Assembly: GCA_029721435.1 (NCBI GenBank)
Contig: CM056586.1
Location: forward strand, 74,196,607-74,260,606
Direction: 5' to 3'
DNA length: 64,000 nucleotides
Source: Gymnothorax reevesii
Taxonomy: Eukaryota > Chordata > Actinopteri > Anguilliformes > Muraenidae
Each line of letters starts with the position of its first letter. Position 1 is the stretch's first letter. Below the pieces are notes generated by a model. The model searched no databases. It had not been told where the DNA came from and saw only the letters and a list, made by a program, of their open reading frames with translations. The translations under genes and the position numbers were made by a program. Shown here piece after piece: positions 12,021-23,277 of the stretch.

Positions 12021-12402
12021 GTGGAGATGTTTGTTTAATTTATTGATCAGTGAACAACCTCCACTAAATTCATGCAATTATGGAAATCTCAATGCTTAAT
12101 ATTGACAGACTCACCATCTCTTTGTCTGGACAAAAGGCTGTTTGATTCCGGTGACAGCAGCACTTCTGCTTCATTCCCGCCGGTCAGCCCTGCTTCTGGC
12201 TGTCTGACCATCCCAGAAAAGAGACCCCCCCAAAGGTATCACCACTGCATTCGCAATGATCTTAGAGTCGCTCAATCTTGTCTCAATTAACTGGAGGTTT
12301 TTGGGATTTGTCGTGAGCGGTTGCTATGGAAATTTTCTGTTGTACCTTCCCCAAACTCACAGTGGACAAAGCAGAAAACCTCCATGAGATGTTCCTCTAT
12401 CA

Positions 12403-12586
12403 CAGGGTTCCTCAAATCACGGTCCTCGAGGGCCGAGAAGTGCTGGTTTTCCACCCGCCCTTTACCTGGGAGTCAGGTGACATGACAATCTGGCCAATCA
12501 GCAGCATTAATTGTTCACCTAATTGCCTGGAAGGAAGGAAAACCAGGACTGTATTTGGATTCGAGGGCCGGATTTGGAGAGCCCTG
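12403..12586. mobile_element. hAT-type MITE with perfect 8-bp target duplication
   Basis: The left end CAGGGTTCCTCAAATC and the reverse-complemented right end CAGGGCTCTCCAAATC are imperfect terminal inverted repeats of about 50 bp. The element is flanked by identical 8-bp copies of CTCTATCA at 12,395-12,402 and 12,587-12,594. CAG-type ends plus an 8-bp duplication indicate a hAT insertion. At 184 bp it has no coding capacity. Confidence 0.85.
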
Positions 12587-12594
12587 CTCTATCA

Positions 12595-13299
12595 CATGCT
12601 GACCATATTCTCTTCAATAAACTTTTAAATGCATCTTGTTGAGGGTGTGGTCCTTTGTAGTGAATCTCTCAATGAGAAATCCAAAGAGCTATCGATTCAA
12701 ATGAAGCAAACCATAATTCTGCTGAAAATCAAAGCAAACCCATAAGAGAAATACTTATGGACCTGAGTGTACATATTTTTGGTTAAACTTGCAGTTGTAT
12801 TTCATTTCAGAAGTTGGGTCCCTGAAATCATATGACAGAAAGAGAAAAACATGCTGGCCCCAGAACTGAGTAAATTTTGATTGATTTGTTCATAGTATTT
12901 TACATAAACATCACTCAGCAAAGTCTTTATATGATAAATAACCATTCAAGATAGTTAATTCGGCATTTCTGTGATGAAATCTTTTTTCTGTTATAACATT
13001 ATGAAAGAGGGATTATAGAAGAATAAGAAAAGGAAAAAAAATTCTATTCGATGAGCTGTGGCTCTAGTCTGTTATACAAGACGGTCAGGGCATCTCCTGT
13101 TCTGGAAATCGTAACTACTCAGGCTTTAGGTTTAATGCAGGGGATTTCATCAGTGATGAGATTAAGAATCCTGTCCTGCAAGCAGTCCTTCAGTGTAACC
13201 AAAGTATAGGTCAAAGTCTGAGCTATTAAAATATTCATTTAATCATGGTTTAACACTTATAGCACTTTTCTTTCATGCCATCCTCCATATTCTTCTGTT
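12595..13299. other. AT-rich non-coding sequence
   Basis: No ORF or repeat was recognised. Confidence 0.35.
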
Positions 13300-13525
13300 C
13301 GAGAGTAGGAATCACACACCATTCACTATGCAATTTAGAGTCTCCGAGTAGCCCAGCATACATGTTTTAGGAGTGTGGGAGGGAAGCAGCGTCCCCGGAG
13401 TAATCCCACGCAAACACTGGGAGAATATGCATACTCTTCACAAAAAGGCCCCAGGCCAGATACGAACCCACAACCTTCTTGCTGTGAGGTGACAGCACAG
13501 CCCACTGCTCCACTGTGCCATCCTC
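13300..13525 (-). repeat. tRNA-derived SINE (DANA/V-SINE-like), minus strand
   Basis: Read on the minus strand, the sequence goes from a start-like 'GGCACAGTGGAGCAGTGGGCTGTG' through 'GTCACCTCACAGCAAGAAGG', a pol III B-box-like GGGTTCGTATCTGG (about 13,456-13,470), 'GGGGCCTTTxTGTG', 'GCATATTCTCCCAGTGTTTGCGTGGGATT' and 'CTCCGAG'. This is the order of the DANA-type fish SINE body. A related copy in plus orientation lies at 38,143-38,520. Confidence 0.75.
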
Positions 13526-13898
13526 CTTCAAATCGCTCTTCTGCATTCCTCTGAGATGGGTGATATAGTCTCAGAATATTTGCTACATTTGTGTTTGTTG
13601 TATTTCAACACTTATCAGGGGTAAGATAATGTGTCATCCAAAATAGGAAATGTGCAATTTACTGTACAAATGGTTTGGTTAACAATTATATGACCCCATC
13701 AGAAATAGAAGGGAAGGTCCATTAAATTGAAAATAAAATTGAAAGTGGTGATTTGAACATATCTTTGACCTGTTTTATGATAAAAAATAATACAGCAACA
13801 TGTTATTAGATGTTCCACCAAAAGACTTATATTAATTTTTCCAAACAGACACATATTAACATGTAAATTGACCCATAAATTTTGATTCTTGCAGTATA

Positions 13899-15728
13899 TT
13901 ACAAAAAATTTGGGACAGTAAAGTATTTACCACTCTGCGGTGTTGCCACTCCTTTTCACAATATTTAAAAAATATTTAGGGAGTGAAGATTCCATGTTAT
14001 TATGCTGAGGTGAAACTTTGTCCCATTCATTCTGGAAACAAGTCTTAAAGTGTGCAACAGTACAAGGTCTTCCTTATCTACTTGTACGTTTCAAAATTCG
14101 GTCCGACACCTGCGCCCTCCGCCTCGCCTCTGTAATGTCCCTGCAGTTTTGCTTTTACACTCCTGTGCAAATGGACTGAAATAAACTGCAATTTTTTTCA
14201 TCTTTGATCCCAATTCATGTTCTCAACCAAAAACCTGCCTTTTTGTCTTTATTTCTGCATTCCCTTCAGCAGGACAAAAGGAGATCACACTGCATAAGAA
14301 ATCTCATAATATTAGAGGGGTGTGTGATGTGAAAATGATGCACATGCAGTTATTACATCAGTCTGTGTCGCACCACAGGTCTCTTGGTTACTTGAGGTCT
14401 TTTGTTTCTCTGGCTTTTTAATTGTGAATCAGATGCTGTATTTGATGTACGTGCCCAGAGAAAGTGCACAAAGATCGTGACTTTGCACCAACACATCAGC
14501 AAGTCATGCATGGATATAAGTACAGCTGATGTCGGTCTTTCAGTCTTAAAAACTGAGGTCATATTATGTATTAATATGAGTAAATAGTAAATCAATATGA
14601 TTCATAATAAAAGTCCAGTTGAGATTTGAAAAAAAAAATCTATAATTTACCTTTTTCACAGCTTATTTCAATTAATTTGCACAATGGTGTGGTGTTGAAA
14701 TATGCATGGGTGTCTCTGGGAAAGATGTCATCTTGAAGGCAGCATATGTTGCTCCAAATTCTCAGCATTAATAGCACATTAATAGAAGCGCAAGTTACCC
14801 TTTCCAAGGGCTCTGACACAATCCCATACCATGACACAGCACGGGTTTTTAACTTGTTGCTGGTAACACTCAGAATGGTCTTTATTTATCATGATCCAAC
14901 ACACAGTGTCTTCCAAAAAAGACCTGAGGTATTGATTTGCCTGACCAAAACACACATTTTCCCTGTGTGAAGATCCATTGTAAATGCCTTCCAGCCCAGA
15001 AAAGTCAACAGCAAATTTTCAACCCTTGAAGTACTTTCTTTTTATGTAGTAAAGTTTTAACTGTGTTATAGCACTTCATAAGCGTTTATTACACTGATCC
15101 TGAGCCCATGCTGTCATATCACTCATAGATAAATGCCGGTTCTTGACACAGTGCCGTCGGAGTGATTTCACATCACAGGTGTTCAAACTAGCCTCGTGTC
15201 CTGTCCTTTACGTGCAGAAATCCCTCCATATCTCTTTAATATTTTAATTATGTTATGCAAGGTGGAGGGAGAAATATCCAAAAACCTTGCTATCTTACTT
15301 TAAGAAACATTGGTTCTAAAACTTTCAGAATTTTTCCCACGCATTTGTGGGCAAATTGGCGATCTTCGGCCCACCATTGCTCCTGAAGGACGACACTTCT
15401 CTTGGATGCCGCTTTTGCACCAAATTATGGTTACAATCACGTACTGATAGCAACCGTTTCAAATCACATCATTATTAAAATCTTATAAACTTATTACGGG
15501 TCCTAGATTGCCCCCGTCCCAACTTTTTTAGAATGAGTTTCAGGCCTGAATGGCAAGAATGGATGTATATTTACTGACGCATGAGGCTGACCAGACAAAA
15601 TATTTCATATCGGTATCTTGTTTTTATACTCTCTGCAATGAAAAGTCAAATTAAATTTAGAAATCACTGCTTTCAGTGCTTATGTGCCTCTTCCATACTG
15701 TCCCAACTTTTTCAAAGCTGGGGTAGTA
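13899..15728 (-). mobile_element. Tc1-like element, minus orientation, decayed and probably interrupted
   Basis: The left end (TTACAAAAAATTTGGGACAG) and the right end (CTGTCCCAACTTTTTC...GGGGTAGTA) form the 'ACCCCAAATTTGGGACAG' type terminal pair common in fish Tc1 elements. Between them the minus strand carries segments of transposase in the right order: the HTH region (about 15,200-15,400), the 'CAGCCCAGAAAAGTC' region (about 14,995) and 'CATATGTTGCTCCAAAT' (about 14,743). Homology is lost between about 14,110 and 14,680, which looks like an inserted or replaced block. All frames contain stops. Confidence 0.65.
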
Positions 15729-16849
15729 ACTAAATTGTCCTTTGAAAAATGCGACAGGCATGTTTTCTTTTATACCTGGATCAGTGAAAGAATGTCTCCT
15801 TTTTTGCTGCAAACGAGTGTGAGAAATCCATCAGACCCCTACAGACACCAAAACTGCATTCCTGTTCCTACACGGAACCTCATGACCACATCACGTACCG
15901 CACGGTCAGCTGCCCTCTAAATTTCACATAGAATGTTTTATTATAGTGAAAATTTGATGATAAGTGACAGATTTCCTTTGAGATGTAATATGGAATTATC
16001 ATTTCATCATTGTAAGCAAACTAAACAAGATCACTTTATTCTGTGACAGATGCAAGCATATGCAAGCATATGGTTTTTAGATATTGACTTAATTTGTTTA
16101 CTCTGCGTCAAATAAAAAACATAGACCATTTCCAACACACCTACACAAACACACCTATACTCCCCACCAGAAAGTAAATTATAAAGAAGATAAACTTCAA
16201 ACTCCATATGACAATTCTGGCCCACCTGAGAAGGCTTTCTTTGTGAGGCTGAGGACTCAATTTCAGGTAATATAGTGAACCAGCAGACATTAAAAAAAAT
16301 GATGTCACCTCTTATTCCTTCTCTTCAAAGACAATTTGCAAATAATTATAATGAAGTACGAATTAGACAACAACATATGTTTCATAAGCAAAAATGATAA
16401 CTTAACATGTATTATGTGGAAATCACTCACAAGCAATTTAGTTACACTGCAATGATTTCATTTCCTAATTAAAAGGAATACTTGTGTACATTTCAGAATT
16501 TTCCGTCACAAGGGTTCAATAATGCTTAATGCAGAACAGTCAGAAATCAGGAAGATGGGCAACACCGCGCTCAGAAAGAGAAATATTTTGACGGGAACAA
16601 GAATTTCTAAATAGCAATACAGCCCCTCAACAGTCGAGATTTGTGAAGCAAACACAGGCAATCAGTCTTTATACCCAATCTGCCGAGAAAGATCTTCTAA
16701 ATCAGTGTTGTTTACAATATTTTACAGTGTACCGATGGAACAGACCATTCTAATAGACCCCTTGGCTCATTTGAGCTTTGGAATAACTGGTGTCAAAAAT
16801 TAAAAAAAGAAAATCTGTTGAATTCTTCCCTTTCATACCAGTCTGAAAT
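15729..16849. other. AT-rich non-coding sequence
   Basis: A short exact duplication, 'ATGCAAGCAT' twice, lies at about 16,050-16,070. No ORF with a domain and no element ends were found. Confidence 0.35.
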
Positions 16850-17640
16850 GACAGAGGCCACTGCATTATACCGAATTTGCCGACTTACAATTTCTCGGTG
16901 AACTCTCGGCAGCACGGCGAGGCAGTGTATCAGCCATTCTGATTAGCATGCAGTAATGATTGTGAGCTGGGCCCCATTGTTCTAACACCTCCCTTCTCCT
17001 CCGCACCAATCTGTCACCGTTCAGCGGGCGAGCGTTGCCTCGAATGCTGCACGCCACAAATGAGATGGATAATTAGTTGCCCCTCACGAATGCTGCACTC
17101 TTCTCACCCCTGATTGCTTTCACCTTTATGCTCCTGGCAATTTTGACACCTCGTAATCAGCCTGCTGCTTCTACGTCTCAATCCATATCCCTCCTCTCTT
17201 TCCTCCTCTTTCCCTTTCTCAAACGATCCCCCCAAACGTACCTGCTGCAGAGCGGGAAAACAACTCTACCAACAACAAGATGGCTTCCATCGAGGAGACA
17301 GGCCACAAGGTGGGCAAGACCGTGCTCTCAAAGCCAGATTCTCTCAGGAACCAACCCCCCCAGCATCTCTTTCTGCCTACATTATTTTATTAACAACTGA
17401 GAAAACATACTAAAGGAAAAAAAAAAAAAAACGTGGACCCGGTAACTGTCAGTGCAGCTTTTCTCTTCCAAATAACAAGCAATGACAACATAATTATGTG
17501 CAAGCAGCTGTCCTTGATTCCAGAGAGAACACCATACTGCCGGCGCAGCCTCACCATCTCTTCACAGATTTCCAAAGAAAAATCATTAGGGAGGCTGCTT
17601 ATCTTGTATTTGTAGCGAGCTCAGAATAAATACTCTTTGC
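16850..17640. promoter_or_regulatory. Candidate conserved non-coding element(s)
   Basis: This is a repeat-poor, compositionally balanced stretch in a repeat-dense region. It has clusters of homeodomain-type TAATTA/ATTA sites (TGGATAATTAGTTG near 17,064; CATAATTATG near 17,488; CTGATTAGCATGCAG near 16,938) and a CAGCTG E-box near 17,505. The open frames across it (for example minus 16,866-17,057 and minus 17,390-17,575) have no family I recognise. It could be an enhancer or simply unique sequence; only cross-species alignment can decide. Confidence 0.3.
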
Positions 17641-18367
17641 TGGCCGTAATTCCATGAGAATATTCAGACGTAGCGCACAAGGCATATCTGAATATACACA
17701 AATTCATTTCCCACCCATCCACTAAAATAAAAAAATATGTCACTAACTTCACTGCATAAGTCAAAAATGAGCAGTTTAAAAAACTGAGGCTCTATTTAAA
17801 GCCATTTTTGACTCTTTTTGAACAGTGTTTGTGTTAAGCCGGGTCCTATGAAGAAGAGTAAATCTTCTTTAATTGCACACCTGGAGAAGGGACAGCCTGC
17901 TTATGAAAATAGAAATACAAATACTGTTTGTTGCTCCTCTAGGATTATATTTAGATCATGATTTCAAAGTTCAAACGAAACCCTCTCGGTCCAAAATAAT
18001 GAATGCGCCAAATTACCATAAAAACTATTTTTGATTAGATTGTTGCTTTGTACCTTCAGACTAATAAGCAATTTACTTTCATAATCAGCTGCAATCTTGA
18101 AAACTTTCAACAGAATTTCAACTGTTAACTCCAAGGTTATTTCCATCGGTGTTTATTAATAAAATGCATTCATTCTGCATTCTGCTGCACAAATGAAACT
18201 CAGAGGCACCGACTGACAATTCAGACACATAAAGAAAAAAAGGCACCAAAATTACCAGAAAAGAGGCAGGTCTATTTTTAACATTTGGACATTCTAATTG
18301 CTCAATGCTCAAATATCCAATGTTCCAAAAGTCTTTATTCATGTTTTATTTTTGACAAAGATCTATA
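17641..18367. other. Low-repeat non-coding sequence
   Basis: AT-rich, with no exon-like structure found. It borders the Tc1 element starting at 18,370. Confidence 0.3.
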
Positions 18368-18369
18368 TA

Positions 18370-19911
18370 CAGTTGCAATCAAAATTATTCAACCCCCATT
18401 GCAAATTAGGTTTACAGGCAAAATTTACAAACTTTCAGCGGTTTGCAACAAACAAATCAAACAAGAACAATTTAAATCGCTCAACACAACAAATATTACA
18501 AGTTGCCTCTCTTGCTTCTCCAAATTCAACACAAAATGCCACTTTTAATTACTTCTGCAGGCTCAAAATTATTCAACCCCTTCATGATAAGTATCTTTAG
18601 TAGTTAGAGCACCCTTTTACTGCTATGACCTGCTGGAAATGTGATGCTTGGGCAGACAACAGCTTCTGGCAGCATTCCCAATGAATCTTAGCCCAGTCCT
18701 CATGGACAATGGCCTCCAGTTCACTAATATTCCAGGGTTTTCATGCTAAAAATATTCATGGGGTTCAAGAGAGGCGACTGTGATGGGCACTCTAGAATCT
18801 TCCCAGACTTCTTCTGAAACCAAGCCTTGGTGGATGTTGAGGTATGTTTAGGATCACTGTTCTGTTGGAAGGTCCAATGATGCCCAAGCGTCAGCTTCCC
18901 TACAGATGACATGACATTTTCTCCTTGGATATCCTGGTACTTGACTGAATCCATCTTGCCCTCCACACTCTGCAGGTTTCCAGTGCCAGAGGAAGCAGGG
19001 CAGCCGCAGAGCATCAAAAAGCACCACAATTCTCCACTGTAGGCAAGGTGTACTTTTCAGCATATGCTTCTTTATTCCTCCTGCAGACATACCACTGATT
19101 CATAAGCCCAAAATATTCCAGTTTTGTTTCATCACTCTGCAGAACAATATCCCCAAACTTCTGTGGCTTATTCATATGGTTTTGAGCATATTGGAGCTTG
19201 CGCTTTTGGATCAGTTGTGGTGTGTGTCTTGTAGACCTTCAGCGTTTAGTATGTGCCCTACAGTGCAAACTGAAACCTCAGTGCCTCCTGCTGCGGGTCT
19301 CCAGCAGTCACTCGAGGGTTTTTGACCACCCGTCTCCTCAGGAATCTGGTGACAGACATTGATAGTTTCCTCTTTCTGCCACATCCTGGTACTGCAGTCA
19401 CTCTTCCTCTAACTCTGAACTTGTGAACTACGCTTCCAACTTTATCTTTACAAACATTCAGTGCCTGTAGTACCTTTCTGTATCCTTTTCCTTGTTTGTG
19501 CCAGACAATGATCTCCTCTGTTAGCTTTCTGGACAATTCTTTTGACAGCCATATTTCTAATATGCAATCAAATGTCACTGTCAACAAACCCCTAGCGAGT
19601 GCAGGTATTTGATGTTTATCTCAAGCAAAACTAATTAATCTCTTGATTAGCTGCATTAGGTGTGCTTGAGACAACAACTGATTTGCAAATACGCTCTTAA
19701 GACGGATTCTATTTGGGGGGTTGAATAATTTTGAGACTGCAGTAATCATTAAAAATTTTACTTTGTGTTAAATTTGGAGAAACCACTTGTAAGTTGTGTT
19801 GAGCTATTTAAAATGTTCTGGCTTAATCTGTTTACCACAAACAGCTGAAAGTTTGTAAATTTTGATATTAAACCCAATTTGTAATGGGGTAAATAATTTT
19901 GATTGCAACTG
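18370..19911 (-). mobile_element. Full-length Tc1-like transposon, minus orientation
   Basis: Terminal inverted repeats of about 75-80 bp begin CAGTTGCAATCAAAATTATT on the left, and the right end is their reverse complement. They are flanked by TA at 18,368-18,369 and 19,912-19,913. Total length is 1,542 bp, normal for Tc1. The transposase gene runs on the minus strand and is broken. The right end abuts a (TA)n/(CA)n microsatellite, so the element landed in TA-rich DNA. Confidence 0.9.
18724..19587 (-). pseudogene. Tc1-like transposase, frameshifted
   Basis: The N-terminal part (19,258-19,587) shows the HTH region: 'SRKLTEEIIVWHKQGKGY' followed by a Val/Arg-rich linker 'GRVTAVPGCGRKRKLS'. 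The catalytic part (18,724-19,090) contains HHWTFQQNSDPKHTS, the second Asp block (QQDNDPKHTS in active relatives), and then 'SQSPLLNPMN', where the family has SPDLNPIE. The catalytic Glu region and the Asp of SPDL are altered, and at least two frame changes separate the pieces. It encodes no active enzyme. Confidence 0.85.
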
Positions 19912-19961
19912 TATATAGATCTATATATACATACATATGCACATACGTGTGAGTATATATA

Positions 19962-20026
<65 letters not shown>

Positions 20027-20046
20027 TCAATATGTATACTCAAACA

Positions 20047-20094
<48 letters not shown>

Positions 20095-20102
20095 CACACA
20101 CA
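19912..20102. repeat. Compound microsatellite (TA)n-(CT)n-(CA)n
   Basis: A long TA run (about 19,953-20,024) is followed by CT and then a CA run to 20,102 with one CG interruption. The IYIYIY and HTHTHT frames here are repeat artefacts. Confidence 0.95.
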
Positions 20103-21170
20103 TATTTTTTCCCCAATGACCTCCAAGTATTATAAATAAAGGCCTTGATTTAACAGCATGCCAAAGCCACATGTATATTGCAGAGCTAATAAAACAACCA
20201 GTTAGCAATCTTCACACCAGCTCATCGACACAACACAAGTGTTACCAGCCCGTATCTGTGGGGCTGCGAGGTCCTCTCTGTGCAAGGCTGAGTTTAAATA
20301 CACATATTTCTTCCATATTTCCTTAACACATCTTCTCACAAGTTTGTGAAAATTATTACATTTGTTTGCAAAGCTGTAATAAACATGCCCCTTAATCAAG
20401 CAGTGTTTGTAGGCAGAACACTAAAACCCGCCGTTCACCAATTTGTTGCTCTATTTCAAGCAACAAAAAAGTATATAAACTGTAAATGTAGGCTCTTCAA
20501 TTGAATGAACTGGTACACTAATCGACAAAATAAATTAATAATAATTCCACTGAAACAGATGTATTTATTACAACGGTCAGACAGAAAAAAAGAAATATTT
20601 TACTCATTGGAAAAATCAAAGGCCCATATTAACACACATCGGAGCAACAGGAAATTCTGTATACAGTCCGTTGCGAAAATCAAACATCACCCCTTCTTTT
20701 ATAAGATTCCAGAGAAAATAGCCGTTAGTGCAAGTTATTTGTGTCAGAGAATAACAGCACTTTTCCCATAAAAATTCCCATAAAAATGTAAATAAAATAA
20801 AACCTCCAAGACCTTTGATATCAAATCATTCCCTGTTTATTGTGTCAGTCCTTTGGCCTTGTTACAGAGTCCAATCATTCTGGGAGACCTGCTTCTTGCT
20901 CTCAGGTTTTCGGCTCTTTAATAACTTTCAAAGTCCAGTCCTAGAAGTTGGAAGCATTTTCTGTTTTCTTGGATCCCACCAATCACACTCATTCGGTGTC
21001 ACTGAGGTCTGGACAAAACTGCGGTCTCAGTAGAATGACTTTTCTCCCAATCAACCACTATTCAGAAGATATGACGCATGACGCGTCAAGATTTGTCTGC
21101 ATTTATGAAAATCCATGAAACCGTCCATCACGGCAGTAAGCAAATGCAATTGTTGCAACACAACCTCAGA
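20103..21170. other. Non-coding sequence, repeat-poor
   Basis: No exon or element was recognised. The stretch 20,150-20,460 is unique-looking and could hold regulatory sequence. Confidence 0.3.
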
Positions 21171-21320
21171 CCTGCACAGATCCTCTGCCGAGCCCAAGTG
21201 ACGGATGTAGACATGAGTAACCTGCGCAGATCCTCTGCCGAGCCCCAGTGACGGATGTAGACAAGAGTAACCTGCGCAGATCCTCTGCCAAGCCCCAGTG
21301 AGGGATGCAGACATGAGTAT
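21171..21320. repeat. Minisatellite, 50 bp x 3
   Basis: Three units start at 21,171, 21,221 and 21,271, each beginning CCTGCxCAGATCCTCTGCC and containing 'GATGTAGACA'. They differ at only a few positions. The repeated Leu/Gly/Ala-rich ORFs on the minus strand arise from this array. Confidence 0.9.
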
Positions 21321-22844
21321 GATGGTTATCATTGCCTTGCTGGCACAGACCCTGCCTTCTTTTTGCAAAAAGTCTTAAATTTAGATTCAGTGGTTCAAAA
21401 AAGCGAACTCGCCAGTTGCAGGGTACAAAAGCGATGTCTCTCCCTTCTGTTTTACCCTGTTTCCTCAGCAGTGGCTGTCTGACAGCAGGACCTCGCACAC
21501 TCATTCTCTCTAAGGACTGACAGAAATGTTTGGGTCTTCTTCAAGTTGGACCTACATTGGAATCAGAACCTTAAAAGATGAAAACTCTTACATGCTGCTT
21601 TATGTTGGTGATAGTTCTGGCCGCTTAACCACGTACTGCACAGTTGTTATTAGTCCCATTATCTGCACAATAACCTTATAATCTCCTGTTAAAACCTGTT
21701 TCTTTCACACATTCTCTCACATTCACCTTTATGCAGCTGAATCACGTTGTAACTATGGTCTCATTAGAAAGATCTATTTTAGCCATTTTAGATGCACACT
21801 TTTGAAAGTGTTTCCGCAAAGCATCAAGGGAATTCTATAGGGAGATGTTGTTGTTGTTTTGCTTACAGGAAGAATGTGCTAAAGTGTCAATGAATCCTGA
21901 TAAATTTGATTCCATATGTAGCAGTGGAGGCTGGTTTGAAGCAGTGGTTACATCCATCTACTATGATCATTTTCTGACTTTTGACTTCTACACAATACTG
22001 CTTAACATAGCTGATACAAGTAAGGGCCGATGACATGATTTCACAAATATGCGGCACACAAAGCAGACTAGTTTTGAAATAAATTCACATATTTTTTCAA
22101 ATGGAAATTGAAAATTGTCTCAGTTACTTCTAATTAAATACTCATGGCCAGCATACAGAGCCAGCACATATGAGCTAAGCCCATATGTCTGCATGAGTCT
22201 AACAAATTAATGCAGTGCCGCACAGATATTTCAACTGATGTATGATGCCTTCAATTTCTGCACCAGGCTTGTGATTTCAAGATAATTTGACCAAGAAAGG
22301 GACAAATATGAAAGTAAAAAGCCATGAACCCCCACTTAACAATACGCTTTTAGATAACTGGCACACGTGTGCGGTTTGCTCATTTCTCGTCACTATTATG
22401 GGTAAGTGATTAGAATGCCGAGAATTAAATAAGGATATACATCCTACACAGTAGCTGGTGCCCACCTGAAATCTGTGCAGTGGTGTCATTTTATGTTCAA
22501 AATGTAAATGCAAAATATTGAAATATTGCTTCAATCCTATTATTATGAAAATATGAATTTATTGAATTGAAATGCCATATTTTGAGTAGTATCCCCATAG
22601 AAAAAAACCTCCCTAATCACATTTCTCAGGAGCTCCTGAGGTGCAGGTTATATGTATTATTAACAACAACAAACTACCGCCCAACCGGCAGTCTATGGAA
22701 AATCCTGTGTGATATTTCATTAGATAAACCACCAAACGAAAGCCACTTTTCGCCCATCAACGCCTTCAGATGGCCCCAGGTCATATCAAGCTTTGCTTAC
22801 GGTCAAGAAAATCGACACATTAATGCAATATAACAGTGATAAAA
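21321..22844. other. Non-coding 3' flank of tank
   Basis: No repeats or exons were recognised. ORFs of up to 88 codons have no domain. Confidence 0.3.
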
Positions 22845-22860
22845 CAAATAAAAACCTGCC

Positions 22861-22866
22861 TTTATT
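22861..22866 (-). terminator. Candidate poly(A) signal for tank
   Basis: TTTATT on the plus strand is AATAAA on the minus strand, 241 bases past the tank stop codon. A second AATAAA lies at 22,914-22,919. Which one is used cannot be told from sequence alone; either implies a short 3' UTR. Confidence 0.35.
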
Positions 22867-23106
22867 ACACTCAGCCACCTAGAATTTACTCCATATAGAG
22901 CAGACCTAATCTTTTATTAAGACCAACACCTCTGTCTATCAATCTGCTTTTACAACGAGACGATTTAAATATGGATACAGGAGGAAGCATCTCATTCCGA
23001 GGCGTAATGTGAAAGCAGATGTAAAAAGACACACGACACACATTCGCCGAGGGAAACCAGGAGACTGACGTACCCCAGCTAAACCCATCAAAGGACCTGG
23101 AGTCAG

Positions 23107-23277
23107 CTAGTGACCGTTGCTGGTTTCATTCTGGAAGTGTGAATTAAGGTGGCTGTATATGTGATCCTGGGGAACCACGGCGTAGCAGAAAGCGCAGTTC
23201 TTGTGGCTCGCGTTCGACTGCGGGTCAGGGGTCGCCTCCAATCCTGAGGCCTCGCACAGCTCCGGGCTCCAGACAGG
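23107..23277 (-). CDS. tank: tank last coding exon: C-terminal C2H2 zinc finger
   Basis: The acceptor TCTCCCTTACAG sits just upstream; the exon opens CCT GTC TGG in phase 0 (PVWSPEL) and ends SNGH-stop (TAG at 23,107-23,109). It encodes 56 residues. The zinc finger reads KNCAFCYAVV...HIYSHLNSHF: Cys-x2-Cys-x11-His-x3-His. The H-LNS-H-F core is the same as in human TANK, but there are about five fewer residues between the second Cys and first His. In TANK this finger is known for ubiquitin/NEMO-related regulation. The preceding exon ends in VRGPQK, matching the human IRGPQ/PIWKP junction. A 19.9-kb transposon-rich intron precedes it. Confidence 0.93.
   Translation of the reverse strand, partial: PVWSPELCEASGLEATPDPQSNASHKNCAFCYAVVPQDHIYSHLNSHFQNETSNGH

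Noticed and set aside
17281..17310. ATG GCT TCC ATC start with a plausible acceptor upstream and GTGGGC downstream, suggesting a first exon
   Set aside because: The frame runs into a low-complexity region and matches no neighbour gene that I know; the evidence is too thin.
19758..20208. Ile/Tyr and His/Thr repeat ORFs
   Set aside because: They are translations of the (TA)n and (CA)n microsatellite.
21171..21320. Regular repeats checked as a possible CRISPR array
   Set aside because: The units are contiguous with no unique spacers; this is a minisatellite in a eukaryotic genome.
21051..21504. 105- and 112-codon minus-strand ORFs with internal repeats
   Set aside because: The repeats are the 50-bp minisatellite read in two frames; there is no domain or splice context.
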